From contig DLRY01000048.1 in assembly GCA_002500665.1 (NCBI GenBank), forward strand, positions 4,957 through 17,218: a stretch of 12,262 bases of DNA, written 5' to 3'. The translations under genes and the position numbers were made by a program. Shown piece by piece: positions 5,857-12,262 of the stretch. This stretch comes from Opitutia bacterium UBA7876 (GTDB taxonomy: Bacteria > Verrucomicrobiota > Verrucomicrobiia > Opitutales > Seribacteraceae). Numbering within the stretch: the first letter of the stretch is position 1; each line of letters opens with the position of its first letter. The notes beneath the pieces are model-generated. The model made no database searches, was not told the origin of the DNA, and was given only the letters and a program-made list of their open reading frames with translations.

Positions 5857-8064
5857 ATGAAGGCTGAGGTTACGTCAAGTCCAGTCAACGACGAGCTCGT
5901 TACCCAGGTTCACCAGAAGCTCGTCGAAAAGTTGTCCTCGGAGAACAGGCGACTCAAGCACCTGGAGTCCGAGTTGACCAAGAAGTACGAATTTCAGAGA
6001 ATCCTCACGAGTGTTTCGACGGAATTGATGCAGCGTTCGTTCCAGGAAACCCTGTCTTATCTAGAGACTGCCTTGAAGCAGTTGATCGACTTTGCCCGTG
6101 CCGAACGCTGCATGCTGTTGGTCTTCTCGGAGGACGGGGCGACCATGGAGGAGGTTTACGAGTCGGTGAAGGATGATTCCGTTACCCGGATTGGTTCTAA
6201 AGTCAAGGGGTCGAGTCTCTCTTCCTATCCCGTCCTAGAGGCTTGCGCCCTTGAAAGCGAGCCTCTGATCGTCCGCGATTGCTCGGAGTTGTCGCCCGCG
6301 CAAAGGGCGGACAGACTTCTGGATCCCGAGGTGCGCTCATCGATCCATTTCCCGCTTTTGGACCAGGGAAGGATTTCAGGCCTCATCACAATCGATTGGC
6401 TGAAGAGCGAACTGGACTGGGAAGACGAGATGATCTCTCTTCTCCCGGTGGCGGGTGAGATGCTCCTGCGGGCGACTTCCCAAGCCAAGCTGGAGCAGCA
6501 AAAACACGAGAGTGAGGAGCGTTTCCGGTTGATTTCCGAGCAATCCCTAGTTGGCATAGTCCTTCTTCAGGACGGCTTGATCAAGTATACCAACGAGCAA
6601 TGGTCGAGAATCTCGGAGATAACGGTCGAGGATATGTACGGCTGGGAGGCGAACGGCTTCATTTCCATGGTTCATCCGGACGATCGTAACCTGCTGATCG
6701 AACAGGCGCGAAAAAAACAGGCCGGAGAACCGGACGTCCTCGAGCAATACGAGTGGAGACTGAATACCCCATCGGGCAAGACCAAATGGATTTCCATCTA
6801 TTCCAGGACCGTGCCCTATTCCGGGAGGAACGCCGACTTGTGCACATTGATCGACGTGACCGAGCAGAAGGATGCTCAGAACTCGCTGAGGGAGAGCGAG
6901 CAGCGGCTGAGGGCGGTCTTCAATGCCGCCGAGGATGCCATTTTCATCAAGGACGTCGAGGGCAGGTACACGCAAGTGAACCCTGCCATGGAAAAACTGC
7001 TCGGCTTGTCCAAGGATAAAATAATAGGAAGAACGGAACGGGACCTTATGTCCCCGGATGTCGCCAAGCGTGTGCGTGAGGCGGATGCCAAGGTACTCTC
7101 CGGGGCGACCGTAGATCTGGAGGATTGCCTGGATATCAAGGGTGTTCGGAGGTTTTTCCATAACTTGAAGGTTCCCTTGATCAATGCCGACGGAGAAGTA
7201 ATCGGCCTGTGCGGGGTTTCGCGTGACGTCACCCTGCGCAAATCCGCCGCCCTAGCCAAGGAAAAGCACCTCAAGAGCGAGGCCCAAAATAAGGCCAAGA
7301 CTGAGTTCCTGGCCCGGGTCAGTCACGAGTTGCGAACCCCTCTGAATGCGATCATCGGGTATTCCGAGATGCTTGCGGAAGACGCCGAGTCGGACGGCCT
7401 TGAGAACTATTCGAAGGATTTGCGCAAGATCCTGGATGCGGGCGGTCACCTTCTTGGCCTGATCAACGACATCCTGGACATGTCCAAGGTGGAGTCCGGC
7501 AAGATGGAAATTTTCGCCGAGAAAGTTCTCGTCGAGGAGGTCGTGCAAGAAGTGTTTTCCATAATCAGGCCCTTGCTCCAGAGCAACGAAAACCAGTTTG
7601 AAGTCATCCGCGAATTTCCCGAGGGCCTGGAGATGACGACCGACCAGATAAAGCTTAGGCAGATTCTCCTGAACCTGCTAGGTAATGCCTCTAAGTTTAC
7701 CCGTCAGGGAACCGTGACCATGCGGATCGAAGAAATGAAGGATGCTGCGCCCGCCCGCATCAAGTTTTCCGTGCAGGACGACGGGATTGGGATCGAGCAG
7801 TCCAAGGTTGCGAGGATCTTCAGGCGCTTTACCCAAGCCGAGGAGGATACGGCTCTGAAATTTGGAGGAACGGGGCTTGGGTTGCCCATTACGAAGGCTT
7901 TCGTCGACATGATGAGCGGAAAGATCGAGGTGTCATCCGAGATCGGGAAAGGAAGTCTCTTCGAGGTCGACCTGCCCATGCATTTGCCCCGCAAGCAATC
8001 CTTGGGTTCCTGGAAAAAAGGACAGTGGGGGATTTGGAAGGCCGCGGAGACTGATCAAACCTGA
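5857..8064 (+). CDS. Soluble hybrid-sensor histidine kinase, GAF-PAS-PAS-HisKA-HATPase
   Basis: From ATG 5857 the protein has 735 residues and no membrane segment, so it senses a cytoplasmic signal. In order: a coiled coil (18-45), a GAF domain (about 46-206), a PAS domain (about 220-336, ending in DVTEQKDAQ), a second PAS (about 346-461, with FNAAEDAIFIKD and GVSRDVTLRK), the HisKA domain with phospho-accepting H490 in VSHELRTPLNAIIGYSEML, and the ATPase domain. N box asparagines are at 606 and 610 (LLNLLGNASKFT), G1 is DDGIGI (641-646) and G2 is GGTGLGLPITK (670-680), so it should be catalytically competent. It carries no receiver; the separate receiver gene follows after 41 bases and is the obvious partner. 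A longer reading from TTG 5785 is possible, but the coiled coil shared with the second kinase favours the ATG. Neither start has a good ribosome-binding site. The sensed ligand is unknown. Confidence 0.92.
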   Translation: MKAEVTSSPVNDELVTQVHQKLVEKLSSENRRLKHLESELTKKYEFQRILTSVSTELMQRSFQETLSYLETALKQLIDFARAERCMLLVFSEDGATMEEVYESVKDDSVTRIGSKVKGSSLSSYPVLEACALESEPLIVRDCSELSPAQRADRLLDPEVRSSIHFPLLDQGRISGLITIDWLKSELDWEDEMISLLPVAGEMLLRATSQAKLEQQKHESEERFRLISEQSLVGIVLLQDGLIKYTNEQWSRISEITVEDMYGWEANGFISMVHPDDRNLLIEQARKKQAGEPDVLEQYEWRLNTPSGKTKWISIYSRTVPYSGRNADLCTLIDVTEQKDAQNSLRESEQRLRAVFNAAEDAIFIKDVEGRYTQVNPAMEKLLGLSKDKIIGRTERDLMSPDVAKRVREADAKVLSGATVDLEDCLDIKGVRRFFHNLKVPLINADGEVIGLCGVSRDVTLRKSAALAKEKHLKSEAQNKAKTEFLARVSHELRTPLNAIIGYSEMLAEDAESDGLENYSKDLRKILDAGGHLLGLINDILDMSKVESGKMEIFAEKVLVEEVVQEVFSIIRPLLQSNENQFEVIREFPEGLEMTTDQIKLRQILLNLLGNASKFTRQGTVTMRIEEMKDAAPARIKFSVQDDGIGIEQSKVARIFRRFTQAEEDTALKFGGTGLGLPITKAFVDMMSGKIEVSSEIGKGSLFEVDLPMHLPRKQSLGSWKKGQWGIWKAAETDQT

Positions 8065-8105
8065 TTCCCCCTTACTCTTGCTTTCTCCCTCAACTCCCGC
8101 CCGCC

Positions 8106-8471
8106 ATGAAGAAAATCCTTTTGATCGAAGACAACGAGATGAACAGGGACATGCTTTCCCGCCGTCTTGAGCGGAAGGGATTCGAGGTGATCCTGGCCGA
8201 GGATGGAAGGGAAGGTCTCGAGAAACTCGGCGAGGCCAAGCCGGACTTGGTTCTTCTCGACGTCAGTCTGCCAGTGCTGGATGGCTTCGAGGTTCTGAGG
8301 AGGGCCAAGGCGGAGCCGGAAACCTCTTCCATTCCGGTAATCATTCTGACTGCCCACGCCATGGACGCAGACCGGGAGAAGTCATTCGAGTTAGGGGCGG
8401 ATGATTTCGATACCAAGCCGATTGACTTGGAGGGGTTGCTCGCAAAGATGACCGCCTTGCTGGAAGAATAA
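8106..8471 (+). CDS. Stand-alone CheY/Spo0F-like response regulator receiver
   Basis: This 121-residue protein is one receiver domain and nothing else. The acidic pocket is E8-D9 (LLIEDN), the phosphorylation site D52 (LVLLDVSLP), the switch Thr T82 (LTAHA) and the conserved Lys K104 in DTKP. With no output domain it must act by protein contact, either as a phosphate shuttle (Spo0F-like) or by binding a target (CheY-like). It lies 41 bases after the kinase and its stop overlaps the next gene's start (TAATG). That next protein has a kinase-like His domain with no ATPase, so a shuttle role is the better guess. The start has no Shine-Dalgarno; the preceding gap is pyrimidine-rich. Confidence 0.93.
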   Translation: MKKILLIEDNEMNRDMLSRRLERKGFEVILAEDGREGLEKLGEAKPDLVLLDVSLPVLDGFEVLRRAKAEPETSSIPVIILTAHAMDADREKSFELGADDFDTKPIDLEGLLAKMTALLEE

Positions 8472-10048
8472 TGGACAAGAGGCTGGAGGCTCTCCTGCTG
8501 GGCAAGATCCGGCACAACCTGAAGACGCACCTCAACGTCATAATCGGCTATGCCGAGCTATTGGCAGAGAGTGTGGAGGAGGAACCTTCCCTGCGTTCCA
8601 TGGAGGCAGGCTTCGGCGCCATGCGCGAACATGGCGAATCGATCTTGCTGCACCTGGACAAGGCATTCGCAATCAGGTATGCGGACGAGGAAAGCATCCT
8701 TGCCAAGCTGAGTTCCATCGCGGAGGACTTCGGGCATGAGATCGAAGAGTCCATCAGGGTGGGCGGCCGACTGGTCGAGCAGTATCTGGACGACGCCTCG
8801 CTGGCTGGCTCTCCCTTTGTCGGGGATCTGGAAAAGATAGGCCAGTCCATCCGGCAACTCGATGCGGCCGTCTCGGCCTTGCGGGATGGTGGGTTCGTTT
8901 CGATAGACGACCTGATCGACTCGGGTATCCTTGCCAAGTCGGACGTCGAGCTGGTCGATCTTCACTCGACGAACCTCAACGTCGTTCTTCAGCCCGAAAA
9001 AAGCGAATACCCCTCCCATATCCTGATTCTCGACGACAACCCCAACATAGCCCACTACCTGAGCCGGAAATTGTCCGCTGTCGGGCACGAGGTATCCCAT
9101 GCCCCTACCACCACGGCAGCCGATGCGTTGATCCGGGAAGGAAAGGTCGATTTGGTCTTGCTCGACATCCTCATGCCGGGTGAAAACGGCTATGAGTTCC
9201 TCAAGCGCGCCATGCCGCTTCTGAATGCCGGCAACGTGCCCGTGATCGTCCTTTCTTCCCTGGACGAGATGCATACCATCTACCGTTGCCTGGAGGCCGG
9301 GGCGTCCGATTACGTAAGCAAGCCCTGCAAATTCATCACCCTCAATGCTAGGATTAACTCGGCTCTCGAGCGCAAGCATCTCAAGGACAAGGAAAAGGAA
9401 TATCTGGAGGTCATTGAGAGGGAAAAGGAGAAGTCGGACAAGCTCCTTCTCAACATCCTTCCTTTTCGGATTGCCGAGAGGCTCAAGACCAAGGAGGGAA
9501 CCATTGCCGATTCACACCCTGGTTGCAGCGTGCTTTTCGCGGACATCGTCGGCTTCACCCCTCTTTCCGAGAAACTCACCCCGAACCAGCTCGTGGAATT
9601 CCTAAACGAGACCTTTTCCGCATTCGATTCATTTACCGATGAGATCGGCCTTGAGAAAATCAAGACCATAGGGGACAACTACATGGTGGCCTCGGGCGTT
9701 CCCGAACCGAGGGACGACCACGCCGAAGCCCTCGTCGAGATGGCCTTGCGTATGCTCCGGTATTTCGATGGCATCGGGACCCTGAAGGGGGAGTCGATCT
9801 CGGTCCGCGTGGGTATCAACAGCGGTCCCGTGGTGGCCGGGGTGATCGGCAGGAAAAAATTCATCTACGACCTGTGGGGCGATACCGTGAACACTGCCTC
9901 GCGGATGGAATCGCATGGGGTTGCGGGGGCCGTTCACCTATCCGAGTCAACCGCTGCCCTGGTTGGGGAAAGCTTCGATCTCGAGGCCCGGGGAGAGATG
10001 GAGATAAAGGGAAAGGGGAAGATGAAGACCTACCTCGTCCGAGGTTGA
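8471..10048 (+). CDS. DHp-like domain + receiver + class III adenylate cyclase
   Basis: This 525-residue protein has three parts. Residues 1-75 resemble a HisKA dimerisation domain (H15 in RHNLKTHLNVIIGYAELL), but no ATPase domain follows. Residues 76-165 are helical and unassigned. A receiver (about 182-300) has D188/D189, phospho-acceptor D232 (LLDILMPG), S262 and K284. A charged helix (300-340, ending LLLNILPFRIAERLK) is the linker usual before cyclases. The catalytic domain (about 350-525) has metal-binding D358 (FADIVGFT) and D402 (TIGDNYM), base-selecting K398 and D467 (YDLWGDTVNTASRM), and transition-state N474 and R478. By family knowledge Lys/Asp at the selecting positions mean ATP, giving cAMP; guanylate cyclases have Glu/Cys. 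All key residues for a homodimeric cyclase are present. Phosphorylation of D232 presumably controls cyclase activity. The TAATG overlap couples it to the receiver gene. Confidence 0.92.
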   Translation: MDKRLEALLLGKIRHNLKTHLNVIIGYAELLAESVEEEPSLRSMEAGFGAMREHGESILLHLDKAFAIRYADEESILAKLSSIAEDFGHEIEESIRVGGRLVEQYLDDASLAGSPFVGDLEKIGQSIRQLDAAVSALRDGGFVSIDDLIDSGILAKSDVELVDLHSTNLNVVLQPEKSEYPSHILILDDNPNIAHYLSRKLSAVGHEVSHAPTTTAADALIREGKVDLVLLDILMPGENGYEFLKRAMPLLNAGNVPVIVLSSLDEMHTIYRCLEAGASDYVSKPCKFITLNARINSALERKHLKDKEKEYLEVIEREKEKSDKLLLNILPFRIAERLKTKEGTIADSHPGCSVLFADIVGFTPLSEKLTPNQLVEFLNETFSAFDSFTDEIGLEKIKTIGDNYMVASGVPEPRDDHAEALVEMALRMLRYFDGIGTLKGESISVRVGINSGPVVAGVIGRKKFIYDLWGDTVNTASRMESHGVAGAVHLSESTAALVGESFDLEARGEMEIKGKGKMKTYLVRG

Positions 10049-10057
10049 CTTCCATCC

Positions 10058-11044
10058 CTAACCGCTCGGTCCGGCGGGTTTCTCCGGGTCGAGGGGGAGG
10101 AAAATAAAGAAAGCGGTGCCGATGCCCAGCTCGGTCTCGAAATGAATGCGCCCGCCGTGGGTCTTCACGATTTGAGACTGGGCCAGGGCCAACCCCTGGC
10201 CCGTGCCTTCTCCGATCTTCTTGGTCGTGAAGTAGGGATCGAAGATTTGCTCCCTGATCTCCTCGGGAATTCCGTTTGCGTTGTCCCGGATTTCGATCGT
10301 CACTCCATCCTCCACCTGCTTGGTACGGATGATGATTCTTCCTTCCCGTCCCTCTTCCGCCTTCTTTGCGTCGATGATGGCATGGGTTGCGTTTACGATC
10401 AGGTTGAGGATGACTTGACTTATCTCGCTCACGAAGCAGGGAATCTCGGGTAGTTCCTCATCCAGTTCGGTATCGATTTCCAAGTGGTATTTCCAGAGAT
10501 TCTTGGAAACGGCCATGGAATCCCCGACCGCCTGGTTGACGTCACCGGGTTGCTTTTTCCGCCCATCGCCGGAATGTGAGAACCTCTTCATGGAGGAAAC
10601 GATTTCCGCCAGCCTTTCCACTCCTTGCTGAGCATTGGCCATGGCCTGGGGCAGGTTGTCGCGCAGAAACTCGGGGACGTCGTCCTTGGCGGCCCCTTCC
10701 AGGATCTCATCGAAGGCGCTCTTGATGAAAGCCAGGCTGTCGCCAATGAATTGGGCGGGGGAATTGATTTCATGGGCGATTCCCGTCGCCATCTGGCCCA
10801 GAGCCTCCAGCTTTTGGGCCTGGGCGAGCTGTCGCTCGAGATTCTGGCTTCGCTCCATTTCTTCCTCCAGGGCCTTGGCCTTGGAGGTCAGTTCCTCCGT
10901 CAACGCTCTTAGCTTCTCGTTTTCCTGGTGGAGTTTCTCAATCAGCTTGTGCTGAATCTGGATCGAGACCTCCTCCTTTTGCTCCGGGCTGAGCGGATCC
11001 TCCGGGGGTTGGGTTATCTCGGTTTTCGAATCCGGTTCCGACAT
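10058..11044 (-). CDS. Soluble histidine kinase, coiled coil-HisKA-HATPase
   Basis: Translation is placed at ATG 11044 (328 residues), ten bases after a G-rich AGGGGGG; a TTG three codons earlier is also in frame. The protein has no membrane segment and no recognisable sensor domain. An acidic N-terminus leads into a long coiled coil (about 25-80). The HisKA domain has H91 in GIAHEINSPAQFIGDSL. A long insertion-like helical stretch follows, then the ATPase domain: N box ILNLIVNATHA (N214, N218), an unusual G1 box DNANGIP in place of DNGxGIP, and G2 GEGTGQGLALAQ (278-289). It should bind ATP. The coiled coil closely resembles that of the kinase at 5857. It converges on the cyclase gene with a nine-base gap and follows the isochorismatase-fold gene by 47 bases on the same strand, so those two form an operon. 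It may be a second input, or a phosphatase, for the cyclase pathway. Confidence 0.9.
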   Translation of the reverse strand: MSEPDSKTEITQPPEDPLSPEQKEEVSIQIQHKLIEKLHQENEKLRALTEELTSKAKALEEEMERSQNLERQLAQAQKLEALGQMATGIAHEINSPAQFIGDSLAFIKSAFDEILEGAAKDDVPEFLRDNLPQAMANAQQGVERLAEIVSSMKRFSHSGDGRKKQPGDVNQAVGDSMAVSKNLWKYHLEIDTELDEELPEIPCFVSEISQVILNLIVNATHAIIDAKKAEEGREGRIIIRTKQVEDGVTIEIRDNANGIPEEIREQIFDPYFTTKKIGEGTGQGLALAQSQIVKTHGGRIHFETELGIGTAFFIFLPLDPEKPAGPSG

Positions 11045-11091
11045 ATTCTTCAAGCCCCCTTTTGGGATGGAATACGCGCTTATCCGTGATC

Positions 11092-11703
11092 TCAGGAACC
11101 GATTGCTTGCAGGAGCTCGTCCTTGTTCTTGACGTCCGCGTAAATGGGAAAGATGTCGTTGCAGTAGAACTCCTGCTCGAAAATGGTTCGTCCGGTTGTG
11201 CAGTCGGAAAGGATTGTTACCTTAAAGCCGCGATCGAAGGCGGCCCGGGCGCTCGAGTCGATGCATACCGAGGTAACCGCCCCAGCGAAGACGACGTGGG
11301 TAACGCCCTTGTCCTGGAGGAGTTTGGCCAGGTCGGTGTTGGAAAATGCATTCAGGCCACGCTTGCCCGGAATCTCCATAATCCGTTCCCCGAAAGCCTT
11401 GAGCTGGTCGATGGTTTCCGCTCCGGGGGTACCGGCGCAGAAAGCCTTGCTGTCCTTGACCGCCTTGAGAATCCCCTGTGGGTCGGAAAGCTCGGAATAG
11501 TCCTCGGTGAAGATGATTGGCGTAGCAATGAGCAGGGTTTCGCTATCCTTGAGGCCATCAAGCATGGCAATGGTGTTGTCCAGGACGTGGTTTACCCGGT
11601 CCACCTCCTCTATTACGGCATGCAAAATACCGTCCTCGGCGAAGTAGTCGTTTTGATATCCAATGAGGATTACTGCGGTTGAGTCGGGTTTAAGCTCGGA
11701 CAT
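11092..11703 (-). CDS. Isochorismatase-fold cysteine hydrolase-like protein with Asp replaced by Gly
   Basis: This 203-residue protein has the isochorismatase/nicotinamidase fold. The family uses an Asp-Lys-Cys triad to hydrolyse amides or vinyl ethers. Lys is K114 in PGKRGLNAFSNTDL and Cys is C147 in GAVTSVCIDSSARAAFDRGF, both in their usual contexts, with the cis-peptide region intact. The first strand, however, reads AVILIGYQNDYF: the Asp of the common VIDxQNDF motif is G15. The remaining motif is well kept, so this looks like a diverged subfamily and not decay. It may have a changed reaction or act as a binding protein. It starts at ATG 11703 without a clear ribosome-binding site. It is the first gene of an operon with the histidine kinase at 10058-11044, which suggests that its substrate or product matters to that signalling pathway. 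The substrate is unknown. Confidence 0.88.
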   Translation of the reverse strand: MSELKPDSTAVILIGYQNDYFAEDGILHAVIEEVDRVNHVLDNTIAMLDGLKDSETLLIATPIIFTEDYSELSDPQGILKAVKDSKAFCAGTPGAETIDQLKAFGERIMEIPGKRGLNAFSNTDLAKLLQDKGVTHVVFAGAVTSVCIDSSARAAFDRGFKVTILSDCTTGRTIFEQEFYCNDIFPIYADVKNKDELLQAIGS

Positions 11704-11780
11704 AAGAGTTACTTCTGGTTGTAGGGTTGTTGAATTTCCGGCCTGGGAAGGGTTTCCAGACGGAGACGGACTTTTCAGTC

Positions 11781-11811
11781 AATAGACTTGGCATCTCAGG
11801 TTACATGTCAA
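11781..11811 (-). promoter_or_regulatory. Candidate promoter of the isochorismatase-fold/kinase operon
   Basis: On the minus strand a perfect TTGACA (complement of 11806-11811) is followed after 19 bases by TCTATT (complement of 11781-11786). The spacing is longer than ideal and the -10 box is weak, so this is tentative. Transcription would give a leader of roughly 70 bases. Confidence 0.25.
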
Positions 11812-11822
11812 AATTAATTTTG
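11809..11822. repeat. Perfect 14-bp AT-rich palindrome CAAAATTAATTTTG
   Basis: The sequence equals its own reverse complement. It overlaps the candidate -35 box of the minus-strand operon, a position that would suit an operator for a dimeric regulator. AT-rich palindromes also arise by chance in spacers, so confidence is moderate at best. Confidence 0.35.
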
Positions 11823-11855
11823 TACCGTTTTGTCCACCCTTTCAGTTTCCTCTTC

Positions 11856-11874
11856 GCAAGCGCGAACCGCTTGC
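11856..11874 (-). terminator. Hairpin after the right-edge gene, possible terminator
   Basis: On the minus strand GCAAGCG-GTTCG-CGCTTGC is a perfect seven-base stem with a five-base loop. It begins seven bases after the stop of the right-edge gene. No T run follows, so it may need Rho or serve mainly as an RNA-protecting 3' structure. The remaining 11704-11880 spacer holds the palindrome and the candidate promoter; no gene is seen in it. Confidence 0.4.
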
Positions 11875-11880
11875 AACTGA

Positions 11881-12262
11881 TCATTCCCTGAAGAACTCGA
11901 CCTTGGTGAACCTGCGGGCGCCCTCGACGGTGAAGGCGAGTTGCCCGCCCGTCACGGCGACGGGTTTGCCGGACTGCACGCTACGGTTGAGGTCCCGCCC
12001 GTCGTCGCGGCTGATGTCCTTGGTCACGCAACGGGCCCGGTGGACGTCGCCATCCTTGAATCCTTCCCCTCGGAAGTCCCTTGCCGACGAACCGTCGTGG
12101 TATCTTCGTCCCGTTCGGATGGAGGATGGGATGGAGATCTTGATGGGCAAGTCGCCCTTCGCCCCATCCGCATAGACGAGGACCATGAAGCTCTTCTTGG
12201 TCCGGTTGTAGGAAGAGATGCGGTAGCGTTCCTTGCTCCCCTCGAAGGCGGGCCCGGAGACG
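11881..12262 (-). CDS. C-terminal part of an unrecognised protein (runs off the right edge)
   Basis: The minus-strand frame is open from the window edge (first complete codon 12261-12259) to TGA at 11881-11883, giving 126 residues. The Met codon at 12186 is internal and probably not the start, because the frame continues with similar composition to the edge (for example SKERYRISSYNRTKKSFMV). The visible part looks beta-rich and charged, with several Gly/Asp turns and an ending VEGARRFTKVEFFRE. It could be the last domain of an exported or carbohydrate-active protein, but I recognise no family. It lacks a C-terminal membrane helix, so it is not an exosortase substrate of the usual type. It is separated from the next minus-strand gene by 177 bases with a hairpin. 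Confidence 0.65.
   Translation of the reverse strand, partial: VSGPAFEGSKERYRISSYNRTKKSFMVLVYADGAKGDLPIKISIPSSIRTGRRYHDGSSARDFRGEGFKDGDVHRARCVTKDISRDDGRDLNRSVQSGKPVAVTGGQLAFTVEGARRFTKVEFFRE

Noticed and set aside
10033..10044. CCTCG-TC-CGAGG inverted repeat as terminator of the cyclase gene
   Set aside because: It lies inside the coding sequence, has a two-base loop and no T run.
11062..11682. 206-codon plus-strand frame opposite the isochorismatase-fold gene
   Set aside because: The minus-strand frame has clear family motifs; the plus frame is its mirror and matches nothing.
11092..11703. Isochorismatase-fold gene as a pseudogene because of the missing Asp
   Set aside because: The frame is intact, the other two triad residues and surrounding motifs are well kept, and it is in an operon with an intact kinase.
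1..12262. tRNA, rRNA, CRISPR array, insertion sequence or attachment site
   Set aside because: No cloverleaf, ribosomal motif, regularly spaced long repeat, transposase or terminal inverted repeats were found on reading either strand.

Overview
The window is a GC-rich bacterial segment whose ten protein genes and two edge-truncated genes are closely packed. My best guess for the host is the PVC superphylum, most likely Verrucomicrobiota. The reasons are an exosortase fused to an EpsI-like domain, a DUF3127-type OB-fold protein, and signalling genes whose starts mostly lack a clear Shine-Dalgarno sequence. This is an inference from gene content; no marker gene settles it.

Left part (1-3414, minus strand): a tetratricopeptide-type membrane-anchored protein overlaps, by an ATGA junction, an exosortase that runs off the left edge. 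Together they look like part of an envelope or exopolysaccharide protein-sorting locus. A divergent control region with hairpins and short direct repeats follows (3415-3600).

Middle part (3601-5551): three plus-strand genes with strong ribosome-binding sites encode proteins I do not recognise (266, 190 and 58 aa). They converge, through a shared CTAG stop, on a minus-strand OB-fold protein with an SSB-like acidic tail. This cassette is the least explained part of the window and could be an accessory system. The spacer upstream of the OB-fold gene carries a minus-strand terminator with a possible antiterminator.

Right part (5857-11703): a signalling island. It holds a soluble GAF-PAS-PAS histidine kinase, a stand-alone CheY-like receiver, and a protein made of a kinase-like His dimerisation domain without an ATPase, a receiver and a class III adenylate cyclase. 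Facing them are a second soluble histidine kinase and an isochorismatase-fold protein that lacks the usual catalytic Asp. The parts list (kinase, receiver, orphan His domain, receiver-output) is that of a four-step His-Asp-His-Asp phosphorelay like the sporulation relay, but ending in cAMP synthesis. The two kinases share an N-terminal coiled-coil segment, which suggests that they work on the same pathway.

Right edge (11881-12262): the C-terminal end of an unrecognised minus-strand protein, with a hairpin just after its stop. No RNA genes, insertion sequences, CRISPR arrays or origins were seen.
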